DNA of 64,000 bases from Pantoea eucrina (GTDB lineage: Bacteria > Pseudomonadota > Gammaproteobacteria > Enterobacterales > Enterobacteriaceae), in contig NZ_MAYN01000008.1 of the NCBI RefSeq assembly GCF_001691555.1, positions 49,744 through 113,743 on the forward strand. The letters run 5' to 3'. Each line of letters begins with the position of its first letter. Position 1 is the first letter of the stretch. Shown here one piece after another: positions 9,166 through 18,580 of this stretch. The notes beneath the pieces were generated by a model that was not told the DNA's origin, ran no database searches, and worked only from the letters and a program-made list of their open reading frames with translations. Position numbers and translations under genes: made by a program.

Positions 9166-9328
9166 TTTCAGCCCTGTCCGGACAGCCAGATGCGTGAGGC
9201 GTATCGCACAAACGCTGGCCATGGCGTGAACTATGCTGCAAAACGAACATTTAGCTGGCTGAAATATCGTCTGCACACCATTTGCTCAGTAAGATGCCCC
9301 GGTAATTGGCGATCTAAGGAGCAGAATC

Positions 9329-10540
9329 ATGTCCGGTCAGTTTTATTCGCAAATCCGTCAGCAGCTTGAGACAACGCGTCAGGACGGATTGTTCAAACAG
9401 GAACGCCGCATTACGTCGGCCCAGCAGGCAGAGATCAGCGTCGACCACGGCGCCCCGGTCATTAACTTTTGTGCTAACAACTATCTCGGTCTGGCTAACC
9501 ATCCGGCGCTGATTCAGGCGGCCAAAGAGGGTATGGATTCTCACGGCTTTGGTATGGCATCGGTGCGCTTTATCTGTGGTACGCAGGATACGCATCAGCA
9601 GCTGGAGCGTAAGCTGGCTGACTTTCTTGGTATGGAAGAGGCGATTCTGTTCTCCTCCTGTTTTGACGCTAACGGCGGCCTGTTTGAGGCGCTGCTGGGG
9701 CCGGAGGATGCCATTGTTTCCGATGCGCTGAATCACGCGTCCATCATCGATGGCATACGTCTGTGCAAGGCACAGCGTTATCGCTACGCCAATAACGATA
9801 TGCAGGCGCTGCGTGCCTGTCTGCAGGAGGCGCGTGATAAGGGTGCCCGTCATATAATGATTGCCACCGATGGCGTGTTCTCCATGGATGGCGTGATTGC
9901 TAACCTGCAGGGAATTTGCGACCTGGCGGAGGAGTTTGATGCGCTGGTCATGGTGGATGATTCTCACGCGGTGGGCGTCGTCGGCGCAGCCGGACGCGGT
10001 ACGCATGAATACTGCGGCGTGATGGATCGCGTCGATATTCTCACCGGGACATTAGGTAAAGCGCTGGGCGGCGCGTCCGGCGGCTACGTGGCTGCGAAAA
10101 AAGAGGTGGTGGAGTGGCTGCGTCAGCGTGCACGCCCCTATCTGTTTTCTAACTCGCTGGCGCCGGCCATTGTCTCTGCCTCACTGCGGGTGCTGGATTT
10201 GCTGAGTGAGGGCGACGGCCTGCGCCAGCGGCTCTGGGATAATGCACGCTTTTTCCGCGAAAAAATGCGCGCTGCCGGCTTTACGCTGGCTGGGGCTGAC
10301 CACGCCATTATTCCGGTGATGCTGGGTGAAGCAAACGTGGCGCAGCAGTTTGCCACGCTGCTGCAGCAGGAAGGCATTTACGTCACCGGCTTTTTCTATC
10401 CGGTGGTGCCGCAGGGTGAAGCGCGCATCCGCACGCAGATGTCTGCTGCTCATACGCAGGCGCAGCTGGAACAGGCCATCGCCGCGTTTATCCGCGTGGG
10501 CCAGCAGCTGGGCGTGATTGCTGCAGGAGCAGAACAATGA
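9329..10540 (+). CDS. kbl: 2-amino-3-ketobutyrate CoA ligase (glycine C-acetyltransferase) Kbl
   Basis: A 403-residue PLP enzyme of the alpha-oxoamine synthase family. It cleaves 2-amino-3-oxobutyrate with CoA to glycine and acetyl-CoA, the second step of threonine degradation. Lys-244 in [14 protein letters not shown] is the PLP Schiff-base lysine, and [13 protein letters not shown] supplies the cofactor Asp and His. An AAGGAG site precedes the ATG. The stop overlaps the tdh start (ATGA), and its unstable substrate is the product of Tdh, which explains the coupling. Confidence 0.98.
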   Translation: MSGQFYSQIRQQLETTRQDGLFKQERRITSAQQAEISVDHGAPVINFCANNYLGLANHPALIQAAKEGMDSHGFGMASVRFICGTQDTHQQLERKLADFLGMEEAILFSSCFDANGGLFEALLGPEDAIVSDALNHASIIDGIRLCKAQRYRYANNDMQALRACLQEARDKGARHIMIATDGVFSMDGVIANLQGICDLAEEFDALVMVDDSHAVGVVGAAGRGTHEYCGVMDRVDILTGTLGKALGGASGGYVAAKKEVVEWLRQRARPYLFSNSLAPAIVSASLRVLDLLSEGDGLRQRLWDNARFFREKMRAAGFTLAGADHAIIPVMLGEANVAQQFATLLQQEGIYVTGFFYPVVPQGEARIRTQMSAAHTQAQLEQAIAAFIRVGQQLGVIAAGAEQ

Positions 10541-11565
10541 AAGCACTTGCCAAACTGAAAGCTGAAGAGGGGATCTGGATGGTGCGGGATGCGCCGGTGC
10601 CGGAACCCGGGCATAACGATTTGCTGATTAAGATCCGCAAAACCGCTATTTGCGGCACGGATATTCACATCTACAACTGGGATGAGTGGTCACGCAAAAC
10701 CATTCCGGTACCGATGATCACCGGACATGAGTATGTCGGTGAAGTGGTTGGCATGGGGCAGGAGGTCAAAGGCTTCGCCATCGGCGATCGCGTTTCCGGA
10801 GAGGGCCATATTACCTGCGGTCACTGCCGTAACTGCCGGGCCGGGCGAACGCACCTGTGCCGCAATACGGTGGGCGTGGGGGTAAACCGGCAGGGCTGCT
10901 TCGCGGAGTATCTGGTTATCCCGGCGTACAATGCGTTTAAAATTCCCGATAACATTTCTGACGAGCTGGCCGCCATCTTTGATCCGTTCGGCAACGCCGT
11001 ACATACTGCGCTGTCATTTGATCTGCCAGGTGAAGATGTCCTGATCTGCGGCGCCGGGCCGATTGGTATTATGGCCGCCGCCGTCTGCAGGCATGTGGGT
11101 GCCCGTCATGTGGTGATCACCGACGTGAATGACTACCGTCTGAGTCTGGCGCGCGGGATGGGTGTGACCCGGGCCGTTAACGTGGCGCAGGAGAATCTGC
11201 GCGACGTGATGCAGGAGCTCGGTATGACCGAAGGGTTTGATGTCGGACTGGAGATGTCAGGCGCACCGGCAGCTTTCCGCACGATGCTGGAAACCATGAA
11301 TCACGGCGGGCGCATTGCGCTGCTGGGCATTCCACCCGGTGATATGGCGATCGACTGGAATCTGGTCATCTTCAAAGGCCTGTTTATCAAAGGCATTTAT
11401 GGCCGTGAGATGTTTGAGACCTGGTACAAAATGGCGGCACTGATCCAGTCCGGACTGGATCTCACGCCAGTGATCACCCATCGCTATCATATCGACGAAT
11501 TTCAGCAGGGTTTCGATGAAATGCGCTCCGGGCGCTCAGGGAAAGTCGTGCTGAGCTGGGATTGA
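10537..11565 (+). CDS. tdh: L-threonine 3-dehydrogenase Tdh
   Basis: A 342-residue zinc-dependent medium-chain dehydrogenase oxidising threonine to 2-amino-3-oxobutyrate with NAD+. Catalytic zinc residues Cys-39, His-64 and Glu-65 are visible in AICGTDIH and ITGHEYVG; structural zinc cysteines lie in [15 protein letters not shown] around residues 93-111; [13 protein letters not shown] is the NAD-binding glycine motif. It is the second gene of the kbl-tdh operon with a 4-bp overlap. The operon ends at the perfect palindrome at 11569-11592. Confidence 0.98.
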   Translation: MKALAKLKAEEGIWMVRDAPVPEPGHNDLLIKIRKTAICGTDIHIYNWDEWSRKTIPVPMITGHEYVGEVVGMGQEVKGFAIGDRVSGEGHITCGHCRNCRAGRTHLCRNTVGVGVNRQGCFAEYLVIPAYNAFKIPDNISDELAAIFDPFGNAVHTALSFDLPGEDVLICGAGPIGIMAAAVCRHVGARHVVITDVNDYRLSLARGMGVTRAVNVAQENLRDVMQELGMTEGFDVGLEMSGAPAAFRTMLETMNHGGRIALLGIPPGDMAIDWNLVIFKGLFIKGIYGREMFETWYKMAALIQSGLDLTPVITHRYHIDEFQQGFDEMRSGRSGKVVLSWD

Positions 11566-11568
11566 CCG

Positions 11569-11592
11569 GACTCCGGCCCGCGGGCCGGAGTC
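11569..11592. terminator. Palindromic hairpin between convergent tdh and GT2-like gene
   Basis: A perfect 24-bp palindrome (arms GACTCCGGCCCG / CGGGCCGGAGTC) sits 3 bp past the tdh stop and just before the end of the convergent glycosyltransferase gene. It lacks a T tract on either strand, so it may stabilise 3' ends rather than terminate strongly. Confidence 0.55.
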
Positions 11593-11595
11593 ATA

Positions 11596-12507
11596 TCAGC
11601 TGCGTTTTTTCTCTTCATCAGTCAGGTAGCGTACTTTGCGCGTGTAGTCCTGACCTTTAAACTGCAGCGGCTGTGCCGGGTCCTGCAGGTACTTCTGCCA
11701 TTCACTTAACGGAAAACCGCCGTGGGCGCCAATGACCTCAGGCGGGATCACCGCTGCGGTCCCGCCGATGCGCTTGGAGACCGGCCAGTTTGCCCATTCG
11801 CCCAGGTTGACCGTGACCAGATCGAGCATATCCAGCAGCGCAGAGAGCGGCAGCTGATCGGTGGGTGGCTGATTGTCATTCATCAGCTCCCAGGTATCCT
11901 GAAACAGCGTCAGCCACAGCAGGCAGATACGCTTCCAGGTCTGACGCGTGGCGGCCAGATAAGCGCCATTGACATGGTCAACCAGATAGGGCCGGATGGC
12001 GGGTTTGTAATAAGCCGGGATCTGCTCTTCAGCTGCATTCTCCAGTTTGGCAATCATTCTGCCTTCTCTGAAGCTGGAGTAAAGATGACCTTCCCGCAGG
12101 CTGAGGGCAGGGTCTTTAAGCAGGTTAAGGTCAGAGTCGATCATCAGAACGGCGTCACCGCTGGCCTGTAAAGGCGCCTGCAGTTTGATCAGCCGACTGC
12201 GGTAAATCTGTTTATAACGGTAGCTCTCTTCGCGATGCGGGATGGTCAGCGTCGCAACACGGGTCTTTGCCGGCAGTTCACCAAATTTTGTTGCGGGCTG
12301 GTCGCTGACGATAACAATTTCCGTGATGCTGGTGGCAAAACGGCTGGCAAAGCAGGCGCTGAGCAGCGCTTCTTCAATATAGTCCTCACCGGCACACGGG
12401 ATCACCACGGAGGTAACCGGAATTGCGCCCTGCACGCGACTCTCGCTGTATGGAATATTGTGACGCGCGCGAATATGGCGGAAACGTTTATTAAAAAAAT
12501 TAAGCAT
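11596..12507 (-). CDS. Putative glycosyltransferase (GT2-like), unknown acceptor
   Basis: A 303-residue protein with GT-A features: TSVVIPCAGEDYIEEALLSACFA near the N-terminus and DAVLMIDSDLNLLKDP, where DSD could be the metal/nucleotide DxD motif. The rest, including LVDHVNGAYLAATRQTWKRI and WANWPVSKRIGGTAAVIPPEVIGAHGG, belongs to no family I can name. The start at 12507 has an AGGA site and overlaps the upstream GT4 gene by 8 bp, so the two are coexpressed. It lies where E. coli carries yibD, another LPS-associated glycosyltransferase. I infer a surface-polysaccharide role, possibly LPS modification, with moderate certainty. Confidence 0.65.
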   Translation of the reverse strand: MLNFFNKRFRHIRARHNIPYSESRVQGAIPVTSVVIPCAGEDYIEEALLSACFASRFATSITEIVIVSDQPATKFGELPAKTRVATLTIPHREESYRYKQIYRSRLIKLQAPLQASGDAVLMIDSDLNLLKDPALSLREGHLYSSFREGRMIAKLENAAEEQIPAYYKPAIRPYLVDHVNGAYLAATRQTWKRICLLWLTLFQDTWELMNDNQPPTDQLPLSALLDMLDLVTVNLGEWANWPVSKRIGGTAAVIPPEVIGAHGGFPLSEWQKYLQDPAQPLQFKGQDYTRKVRYLTDEEKKRS

Positions 12508-13729
12508 GACTCTTTTCCTGAATAACATTAGCCAGAACCGTTTCTACGCCCTGAATATAGTTATCAATAGCGTAATGTTCGCGTACCTTTCCGGCAGCAG
12601 TGTCAGTTAATTTCTGACGTAATTCTTTGTTTTCCCACAGGGCAATCAGCTGCTGTGTCAGCTGCGCAATATCACCATATTCAAACAGCAGGCCGGTCTG
12701 GTTGTGTTCAATCAGTTCAGCTGTGCCGGTCACCCGCGATCCGATAACAGCGGTATTAACCAGCATTGCTTCAAGCACTACGCGGGGTAAACCTTCACTT
12801 TGCGAGGCCAGTATAAACGCGTCAAACGCTGCCAGAAAATCGAGCGCATTGTTTTTAAAACCGGTAAAAACGATGCGGTCAGCAATCTGCTCTTTTTCTG
12901 CCAGTTGTGCGAGATTAGCCTGTTCCGGACCGGCACCTACAATCAGCATTTTCCAGTCAGCGTGAGGGTAGAGGCGATGAAACCGGCCCAGCGCGCTCAG
13001 CGTGTGGTGGTTGGCTTTACGCGCTATCAGTGAACCAATCGAGCCAAATACAAACGTTTCAGGTGCTATCTGCAGGGCCTGTCGAACAGCAGTGCGATCG
13101 GGCAACGGCTGGTGAATATCGATGGCATTACTGACGGTATGGCAGAGGTGATGATGAACGCCATGACGCTGCAGGGTATGACTGACGCCGTGCGAAACGC
13201 AGATAATTGCCTTACAGTCCCGGTTCAGCATCGTGACCAGCTGACGATTCAGCATCGGGTCGATACGGCAGTGCTGCACCACCGGGATCTCAAGCGGGCG
13301 GGCTGCCAGATAGCCTTCAGTATTGGTACTGGGCTGATTATTCATATAAAGCAGGTCAAACTGGCCTGCCTGCAGAAGCTCGCCAATCTTGTGTGCATTC
13401 GGAATAATGCGCCACCGGCGATCCACGACATGAACCGCTTTTTTTCTGCGCTCTTTGCTGAAAAAAAGCAGCGTGCGGACTATTTCTTTGCTGATTTTTG
13501 CCCAGAGAGGCTGTCTGCGCTGCGGAATAAACGTCACCGGGATGGCTAACGATCCAAGAGTCTGTTCAATGGTTTCGTCATTGCCGCGCGAATAATTATG
13601 ATAAAAGCAGCAGGTGATATCGAACTGGTTACGATCGATCCGCTTTAGCAATTCCAGCATGCTATTGGTGCCGCCGCCCCACTCGCGACCATTATCAAGC
13701 AGTAGAATTTTTTGTTTATGCGGCGTCAT
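12500..13729 (-). CDS. Glycosyltransferase family 4
   Basis: A 409-residue GT-B glycosyltransferase. KILLLDNGREWGGGTNSMLELLKRID is the N-terminal acceptor-side glycine motif, TFVFGSIGSLIARKANHHTLSALGRF begins the donor domain, and ASQSEGLPRVVLEAMLVNTAVIGS carries the E-x7-E signature. The start at 13729 was chosen because the family motif begins ten residues later; an in-frame start at 13771 would add residues with no homology. It lies about 100 bp downstream of yibQ on the same strand and overlaps the following GT2-like gene. Probably modifies LPS or another surface glycan. Confidence 0.8.
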   Translation of the reverse strand: MTPHKQKILLLDNGREWGGGTNSMLELLKRIDRNQFDITCCFYHNYSRGNDETIEQTLGSLAIPVTFIPQRRQPLWAKISKEIVRTLLFFSKERRKKAVHVVDRRWRIIPNAHKIGELLQAGQFDLLYMNNQPSTNTEGYLAARPLEIPVVQHCRIDPMLNRQLVTMLNRDCKAIICVSHGVSHTLQRHGVHHHLCHTVSNAIDIHQPLPDRTAVRQALQIAPETFVFGSIGSLIARKANHHTLSALGRFHRLYPHADWKMLIVGAGPEQANLAQLAEKEQIADRIVFTGFKNNALDFLAAFDAFILASQSEGLPRVVLEAMLVNTAVIGSRVTGTAELIEHNQTGLLFEYGDIAQLTQQLIALWENKELRQKLTDTAAGKVREHYAIDNYIQGVETVLANVIQEKSHA

Positions 13730-13831
13730 TCCTGCTGATGTCCTTGTTCTGTGCAGTGCCTTTTCGGGCAAGAGTATAAACTTTCTGGCTGCAATGTGAA
13801 TGTCAGCGGTGCGGTCGCCCGCACCACTGAT

Positions 13832-14734
13832 TTAAAACAGCGCTTTCAGTTTGAGCATGAATGGATTCTGCATCAGACCTTCGCCGATGATTTCCACTGC
13901 CCGCTGCTGCGGTACCGGCGTGGCGCTGACTTTACAGAGGGCAGGCGCACGGAAATGCGCGCTTGCGGGTTTAGCCGGAGCGGCTGCGGCAGGTTTTGTG
14001 GTGTGACGCAGCGGCTCATTCAGCAGCTGTCCTGGCGTAACCAGCGTGACATCAGCCGGAAGCGAAGGCAGCATCTGCTGCAGGACGCGTACGGTTGTCG
14101 GGTGCGGATGGCCGATAGCGATAGCAGACCCGTCCCGCTGTGCCAGCTTAACCGCCCGGGTAAACTGCTGCCGTACCATCGCTTCATTTTGATTATCATC
14201 AAGAAACACGCGACGTTTTACGACTTTGACCTGCGTCCCCTGTGCTGCCGCAACGGCCTGACTATTGCCGATGGTCATGCTGTCGAGAAAATAGTAGTTA
14301 TAGTGATTCAGCACCTGCATCACTTTCTGCATTCCGGCCAGGCTGGAAGTCATTTTACTGCCCATGTGATTATTCAGGCCAACCGCATAGGGAACTTTAC
14401 CGCTGGCTTCACGGATAATGCGGGCAATTTCGTCGCTGCTCATCTCCGGGGTCAGGGTATCTTTTTCCAGCGGCTGTTTGCTGAGCGGGGCCATTGGCAG
14501 GTGAATCAACACTTCATGGCCGCGCTGATGGGCTTTAGTGGCCATCTCGCGCGCATGCGGGGCATTGGGCAGTACGGCAACGGAAATGGCCGCCGGCATC
14601 GCCAGCACTTTGTTCTCTTCAGCAGGACGGTAGCCAAAATCATCAATGACAATCGCTAATTTTGCCGCGTGTGCGCTGAAGCTCAGAAGAGAGCCGCACA
14701 GCAGAGCGGGTAACGTTCGGGATAAAAACAGCAC
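13832..14734 (-). CDS. yibQ: Divergent polysaccharide deacetylase family protein YibQ
   Basis: A 300-residue periplasmic protein of the divergent polysaccharide deacetylase family. After a signal peptide (about residues 1-23, ending SFSAHA) come LAIVIDDFGYRPAEEN and GHEVLIHLPMAPLSKQPLEKDTL, then NNHMGSKMTS and IAIGHPHPTTVRVLQQML, matching E. coli YibQ along its length. The start codon is GTG placed directly after the envC stop, so translation is coupled. Its biochemical activity is not established; the constant pairing with envC suggests a role in envelope or septal peptidoglycan processing. Confidence 0.9.
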   Translation of the reverse strand: MLFLSRTLPALLCGSLLSFSAHAAKLAIVIDDFGYRPAEENKVLAMPAAISVAVLPNAPHAREMATKAHQRGHEVLIHLPMAPLSKQPLEKDTLTPEMSSDEIARIIREASGKVPYAVGLNNHMGSKMTSSLAGMQKVMQVLNHYNYYFLDSMTIGNSQAVAAAQGTQVKVVKRRVFLDDNQNEAMVRQQFTRAVKLAQRDGSAIAIGHPHPTTVRVLQQMLPSLPADVTLVTPGQLLNEPLRHTTKPAAAAPAKPASAHFRAPALCKVSATPVPQQRAVEIIGEGLMQNPFMLKLKALF

Positions 14735-16036
14735 TTATCTTCCTAACCACGGTAGTGGGTTAACAGCTTTGCCCTGACGGCGGATCTCAAAATAGAGCGA
14801 CGGCGTACCGCGGCCACCGCTGGTGCCTACCAGCGCCACCGGCTGACCGGCTTTCACCTGTGCACCAACGCTTACCAGGGCGCTCTGGTTATAGCCGTAC
14901 AGGCTCATGTCGCCTTTACCGTGCTCCAGCACCACAACCAGCCCGTATCCCTGCAGCCAGTCGGCCATCAGTACCCGTCCATCCGCAATCGCTTTTACTT
15001 CGGTTCCTTCCGGTGCGTCAATCACCAGTCCTTTCCAACGGAGTTCACCCTGCATCGATTCACCGAAGCGGTGTTCAATTCTGCCGCGGACTGGCCAGAA
15101 AGCCTGACCGCCCGCGCGCCCCAGCCCGCCGGTACGCGCCATCAGCTCACGCTCGCTCTGCGTTGGGGCATAGCTGGAACCTTTCGCTTTGGCCTGCGCC
15201 TGACGCTGACGAACCTTCTCTGCTTCACGCGCCTCACGCTCAGCCCGCTGACGCGCTTCGCGCTCTGCTCTGGCAATTTTATCCTGCAGACGGCTTTCGT
15301 TCTGGCGCATTTCAACCAGATCTGCCTGATCTTTTTCCAGCGCGTTTTCCAGCGCGGAGAGGGTTTTTTTGCGGGCAGCGCTGGCGTTTTCCAGCTTGCT
15401 TTGCTGCGCCTGCTGCTGAACGAGCAGATTTTTTTGCTGCTGCTGTTTGCTCTGCATGGTCAGGCGCTGTTCAGCCAGCTGCTGCCGGGTCTGGCGCAGT
15501 TCATCAATATTTTTTTGGCGCGCGGCGTTGAGGTAACCAAAATAGGCCAGGATACGTTCGCTGCGCTGCGCTTCTGCGCCGCCCAGCAACAGCTGTACAC
15601 CATTATGCTGTCCCTGACGGAAAGCGGCGTCGAGCTGTTGTGACAGCAGACTTTCCTGCTGCGTCTGCTGCTGTTCAAGGCGGGAGATAGAGGCAGTAAG
15701 CTGAGCCACTTCTTTGTCGAGCGTGCTTAAGCTATTGCGCGTCTCACGCAGCTGACGGCTCGCCTGCGCGATGATTTTCTCCTGACTCCGGAGCTGATCG
15801 AGCAGTTTACTGCGCTCAGTTTTCTGCGCTTTAACGCGCTTCTCTTTTTCCGCGATACTTTGCTGAATGGTTTTTAACTGCGCTTTGTTGTCGTCAGCGC
15901 TGTAACCCGTAACGGGCAGCAAAAACATACCCGCACACAGCAGGCTGAGGGAGAGGGCGGACCAGCGGAATACCAGCTGAGCAGCCGGGCCGTTGTGAGG
16001 GGTCCTTGTGGGTGTAATGCGCGCTTTTCCCTTCAT
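14735..16036 (-). CDS. envC: Murein hydrolase activator EnvC
   Basis: A 433-residue periplasmic protein that activates the amidases AmiA and AmiB at the division septum. It has an N-terminal signal anchor-like segment (about residues 24-46), a long coiled coil (about 50-290, rich in Q, E, R and K), and a C-terminal LytM domain (about 310-433) with QAFWPVRGRIEHRFGE and SLYFEIRRQGKAVNPLPWLGR. As in E. coli, the zinc-site residues of active LytM peptidases look incomplete, fitting an activator rather than a hydrolase. It is followed directly by yibQ. In E. coli gpmM precedes envC; here it is absent. Confidence 0.96.
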   Translation of the reverse strand: MKGKARITPTRTPHNGPAAQLVFRWSALSLSLLCAGMFLLPVTGYSADDNKAQLKTIQQSIAEKEKRVKAQKTERSKLLDQLRSQEKIIAQASRQLRETRNSLSTLDKEVAQLTASISRLEQQQTQQESLLSQQLDAAFRQGQHNGVQLLLGGAEAQRSERILAYFGYLNAARQKNIDELRQTRQQLAEQRLTMQSKQQQQKNLLVQQQAQQSKLENASAARKKTLSALENALEKDQADLVEMRQNESRLQDKIARAEREARQRAEREAREAEKVRQRQAQAKAKGSSYAPTQSERELMARTGGLGRAGGQAFWPVRGRIEHRFGESMQGELRWKGLVIDAPEGTEVKAIADGRVLMADWLQGYGLVVVLEHGKGDMSLYGYNQSALVSVGAQVKAGQPVALVGTSGGRGTPSLYFEIRRQGKAVNPLPWLGR

Positions 16037-16208
16037 AGTTAATAATTATTCCACGATGAACAGCCGCTTACCAGTTATCCCGGCCAGCTTTTAGATTACG
16101 AAACATGTCGCTTTAAAGCTTAGCGCGATAAACATTGTCTGAATTTTGCGATTAGAACATTTTTTTTGGAAAATGACGCACAAATCGTATCTCTGCCCGC
16201 ATCGCGAC

Positions 16209-16236
16209 TGTACATGCGAAGTGGCGCAGGTATACT
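16209..16236 (+). promoter_or_regulatory. Candidate sigma-70 promoter for yibN-grxC-secB-gpsA
   Basis: TGTACA and TATACT separated by 16 bp, about 50 bp upstream of yibN. The remainder of the 249-bp region between envC and yibN is AT-rich near 16150 and shows no other signal I can name. Confidence 0.45.
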
Positions 16237-16285
16237 CAGAACCCTTGTTTTAGCTTATAAGCCCGGTCTGGAGTCGTTACCTCTC

Positions 16286-16717
16286 ATGCAAGAAATCATG
16301 CAGTTTGCAAGCAATCACCCCATCCTTAGTCTGGCATGGGTCGTTTTACTTATTCTGGTGATTGTGACCACCGTTAAAGGGATGTTCTCTAAGGTAAAAA
16401 CCATCAGCCGTGGTGAAGCAACCCACCTGATTAATAAAGAGAACGCGGTGGTAGTAGACGTGCGTTCACGCGACGATTATCGCAAGGGGCATATTTCCGG
16501 AGCGGTTAACGTGGCAGCAGCAGATATTAAAAAAGGCAGCTTCGGCGAGCTGGAAAAGCACAAGTCGCAGCCCATAATTGTGGTATGTGCCACCGGTCAA
16601 AGCGCGGGTGATTCAGCAGCAACGCTGAGCGCCGCAGGCTTTGAACATGTCGCTGTCCTGAAAGATGGCATCAGCGGCTGGAGTGGCGAAAACCTGCCGC
16701 TGGTTCGCGGTAAATAA
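16286..16717 (+). CDS. yibN: Membrane-anchored rhodanese-like protein YibN
   Basis: A 143-residue protein with an N-terminal membrane segment (about residues 12-32) and a cytoplasmic rhodanese domain. [23 protein letters not shown] is the conserved rhodanese core, and [12 protein letters not shown] places Cys-101 in the active-site loop, suggesting an intact sulfurtransferase site. The ATG at 16286 matches the family N-terminus MQEIMQF; the longer open frame upstream has no homology. It heads the yibN-grxC-secB-gpsA gene set. Confidence 0.93.
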   Translation: MQEIMQFASNHPILSLAWVVLLILVIVTTVKGMFSKVKTISRGEATHLINKENAVVVDVRSRDDYRKGHISGAVNVAAADIKKGSFGELEKHKSQPIIVVCATGQSAGDSAATLSAAGFEHVAVLKDGISGWSGENLPLVRGK

Positions 16718-16735
16718 TCATCTGAGGTATCCCGC

Positions 16736-16990
16736 ATGGCGAATGTTGAGATTTACACCAAAGTAACCTGCCCGTATTGCCATCGTGCAAAGGCGCTACT
16801 GGATCAGAAAGGCGTTTCTTATCAGGAGATCCCTATTGATGGGGACGCAATGAAACGTGAAGAGATGATCAGACGCAGCGGTCGCACCACGGTGCCGCAG
16901 GTTTTCATCGACGCTCAGCACATCGGTGGCTGTGACGATCTCTATGCGCTGGACGGGCGTCAGGGACTCGATCCTCTGCTTCAGGCTTAA
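16736..16990 (+). CDS. grxC: Glutaredoxin 3 GrxC
   Basis: An 84-residue cytoplasmic dithiol glutaredoxin. Cys-12 and Cys-15 form the CPYC redox centre in VTCPYCHRAKALL; TTVPQVFIDAQHIGGCDDLYAL is the glutathione-binding TVP/GG segment. It reduces protein disulfides and glutathione mixed disulfides using GSH. It lies 18 bp after yibN and 40 bp before secB, the usual order. Confidence 0.98.
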   Translation: MANVEIYTKVTCPYCHRAKALLDQKGVSYQEIPIDGDAMKREEMIRRSGRTTVPQVFIDAQHIGGCDDLYALDGRQGLDPLLQA

Positions 16991-17030
16991 CTCTTCTGCA
17001 CTGATAATCATCACTTAAGGACTTAGTAAC

Positions 17031-17495
17031 ATGTCAGAACAAAGCACCAACGAAATGCAGTTCCAGATCCAGCGCGTTTATACCAAAGATGTCTCTTTTG
17101 AAGCGCCAAACGCGCCTCAGGTTTTTCAGAAAGAGTGGGAGCCGGAAGTTAAACTGGATCTGGATACCGCCTCTTCTCAGCTGGCTGATGAAGTGTATGA
17201 AGTGGTGCTGCGCGTGACGGTAACCGCAACCGTAGGCGAAGAGACCGCTTTCCTGTGCGAAGTCCAGCAGGCGGGTATCTTCACCATCAGCGGTATTGAT
17301 GGCACGCAGATGGCACACTGCCTTGGCGCATACTGCCCGAACATTCTGTTCCCTTACGCACGTGAGTGTGTGACCAGTCTGGTTTCGCGCGGTACGTTCC
17401 CGCAGCTGAATCTGGCACCGGTTAACTTTGATGCGCTGTTCATGAACTATCTGCAGCAGCAAGGTGAAGGCGAAGCGCCACGTCAGGATGCCTGA
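17031..17495 (+). CDS. secB: Protein-export chaperone SecB
   Basis: A 154-residue cytosolic chaperone that keeps preproteins unfolded and hands them to SecA; it works as a tetramer. [26 protein letters not shown] is the diagnostic N-terminal strand, and [19 protein letters not shown] the conserved C-terminal helix used for SecA contact. Its TGA overlaps the gpsA ATG by one base (TGATG), indicating coupled translation. Confidence 0.98.
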   Translation: MSEQSTNEMQFQIQRVYTKDVSFEAPNAPQVFQKEWEPEVKLDLDTASSQLADEVYEVVLRVTVTATVGEETAFLCEVQQAGIFTISGIDGTQMAHCLGAYCPNILFPYARECVTSLVSRGTFPQLNLAPVNFDALFMNYLQQQGEGEAPRQDA

Positions 17496-18514
17496 TGACA
17501 ACACATAACGCGTCTATCAGCGTACTCGGTGCCGGCTCGTACGGCACCGCTCTCGCTATCACGTTAGCTCGCAACGGGCATCCGGTTCTGCTCTGGGGCC
17601 ATAATCCGCAAAGCGTTGCCCGCTTACAGGCTGACCGCTGTAATACCGCTTTCCTGCCCGATGTTCCTTTTCCTGATAATCTGATTGCTGAAGCCGATCT
17701 TGCACAGGTCGTTCGCGCGAGCCGCGATCTGCTGGTGGTGGTGCCGAGCCATGTTTTTGGCGACGTGCTGCAGCAGATTAAACCTTACCTGCGTACAGAT
17801 TCCCGCCTTGTCTGGGCCACCAAAGGCCTGGAAAAAGAGACCGGCCGTCTGCTGCAGGAGGTTGCGCGGGAGATCCTGGGCGATGCTATTCCGCTGGCGG
17901 TGATTTCCGGCCCGACCTTTGCTAAAGAGCTGGCTGCCGGTTTACCCACCGCTATCGCACTGGCGGCCACCAATGCAGAGTTTGCTGACGATCTGCAGCA
18001 GAAGCTGCACTGCGGCAAAAGCTTCCGCGTGTATAACAATCCTGATTTTACCGGTGTTCAGCTGGGCGGGGCCGTTAAAAACGTTATCGCTATCGGCGCC
18101 GGCATCTCAGACGGTATTGGCTTTGGTGCTAACGCGCGTACCGCACTGATTACCCGCGGCCTGGCCGAGATGAGCCGTCTGGGCGCGGCACTGGGTGCCG
18201 ATCCGGTAACGTTTATGGGCATGGCAGGACTGGGCGATCTGGTACTGACCTGCACAGATAACCAGTCGCGCAACCGTCGTTTTGGCATGATGCTGGGTCA
18301 GGGCGAGAGCGTTGAAGAGGCGCAACGCATTATCGGACAAGTTGTAGAAGGCTACAGAAATACCAAAGAAGTCAAAGCGTTGGCGGAAAGAATGGGCGTC
18401 GAAATGCCGATAACCGAGCAGATTTATCAGGTACTGTATTGCGAAAAAACGGCGCGAGAGGCAGCATTGAGCTTACTGGGTCGTACAAGGAAGGACGAAA
18501 ACAGCCCAGGCTAG
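17495..18514 (+). CDS. gpsA: Glycerol-3-phosphate dehydrogenase [NAD(P)+] GpsA
   Basis: A 339-residue enzyme reducing dihydroxyacetone phosphate to sn-glycerol-3-phosphate, the backbone for phospholipids. [21 protein letters not shown] is the N-terminal NAD(P)-binding motif; [17 protein letters not shown] contains the catalytic lysine; [23 protein letters not shown] is the C-terminal family signature. Length equals E. coli. A hairpin with a T run follows before cysE. Confidence 0.98.
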   Translation: MTTHNASISVLGAGSYGTALAITLARNGHPVLLWGHNPQSVARLQADRCNTAFLPDVPFPDNLIAEADLAQVVRASRDLLVVVPSHVFGDVLQQIKPYLRTDSRLVWATKGLEKETGRLLQEVAREILGDAIPLAVISGPTFAKELAAGLPTAIALAATNAEFADDLQQKLHCGKSFRVYNNPDFTGVQLGGAVKNVIAIGAGISDGIGFGANARTALITRGLAEMSRLGAALGADPVTFMGMAGLGDLVLTCTDNQSRNRRFGMMLGQGESVEEAQRIIGQVVEGYRNTKEVKALAERMGVEMPITEQIYQVLYCEKTAREAALSLLGRTRKDENSPG

Positions 18515-18541
18515 AGCAGGATGCTCAGCACATCAACCTGT

Positions 18542-18563
18542 AGCGCCTCTGCGGCGCTTTTTT
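18542..18563 (+). terminator. Intrinsic terminator between gpsA and cysE
   Basis: Stem AGCGCC / GGCGCT with a 5-base loop followed by six T residues. It ends only 17 bp before cysE, so it may end most gpsA transcripts or act as a partial terminator before cysE. Confidence 0.75.
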
Positions 18564-18580
18564 ATCGGGAGTAAACAGCA

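Noticed and set aside
9099..9328. Possible ops/JUMPstart element for RfaH control of the LPS operon
   Set aside because: No GGCGGTAG-like core was found on the minus strand here or in the 1473-1758 gap.
9314..10006. 230-codon minus-strand frame
   Set aside because: Lies entirely antisense to kbl, a certain gene; composition is His/Arg/Gln-rich as expected of a shadow frame.
13751..14659. 302-codon plus-strand frame
   Set aside because: Antisense to yibQ and the GT4 upstream gap; no recognisable motif, while yibQ matches its family along its full length.
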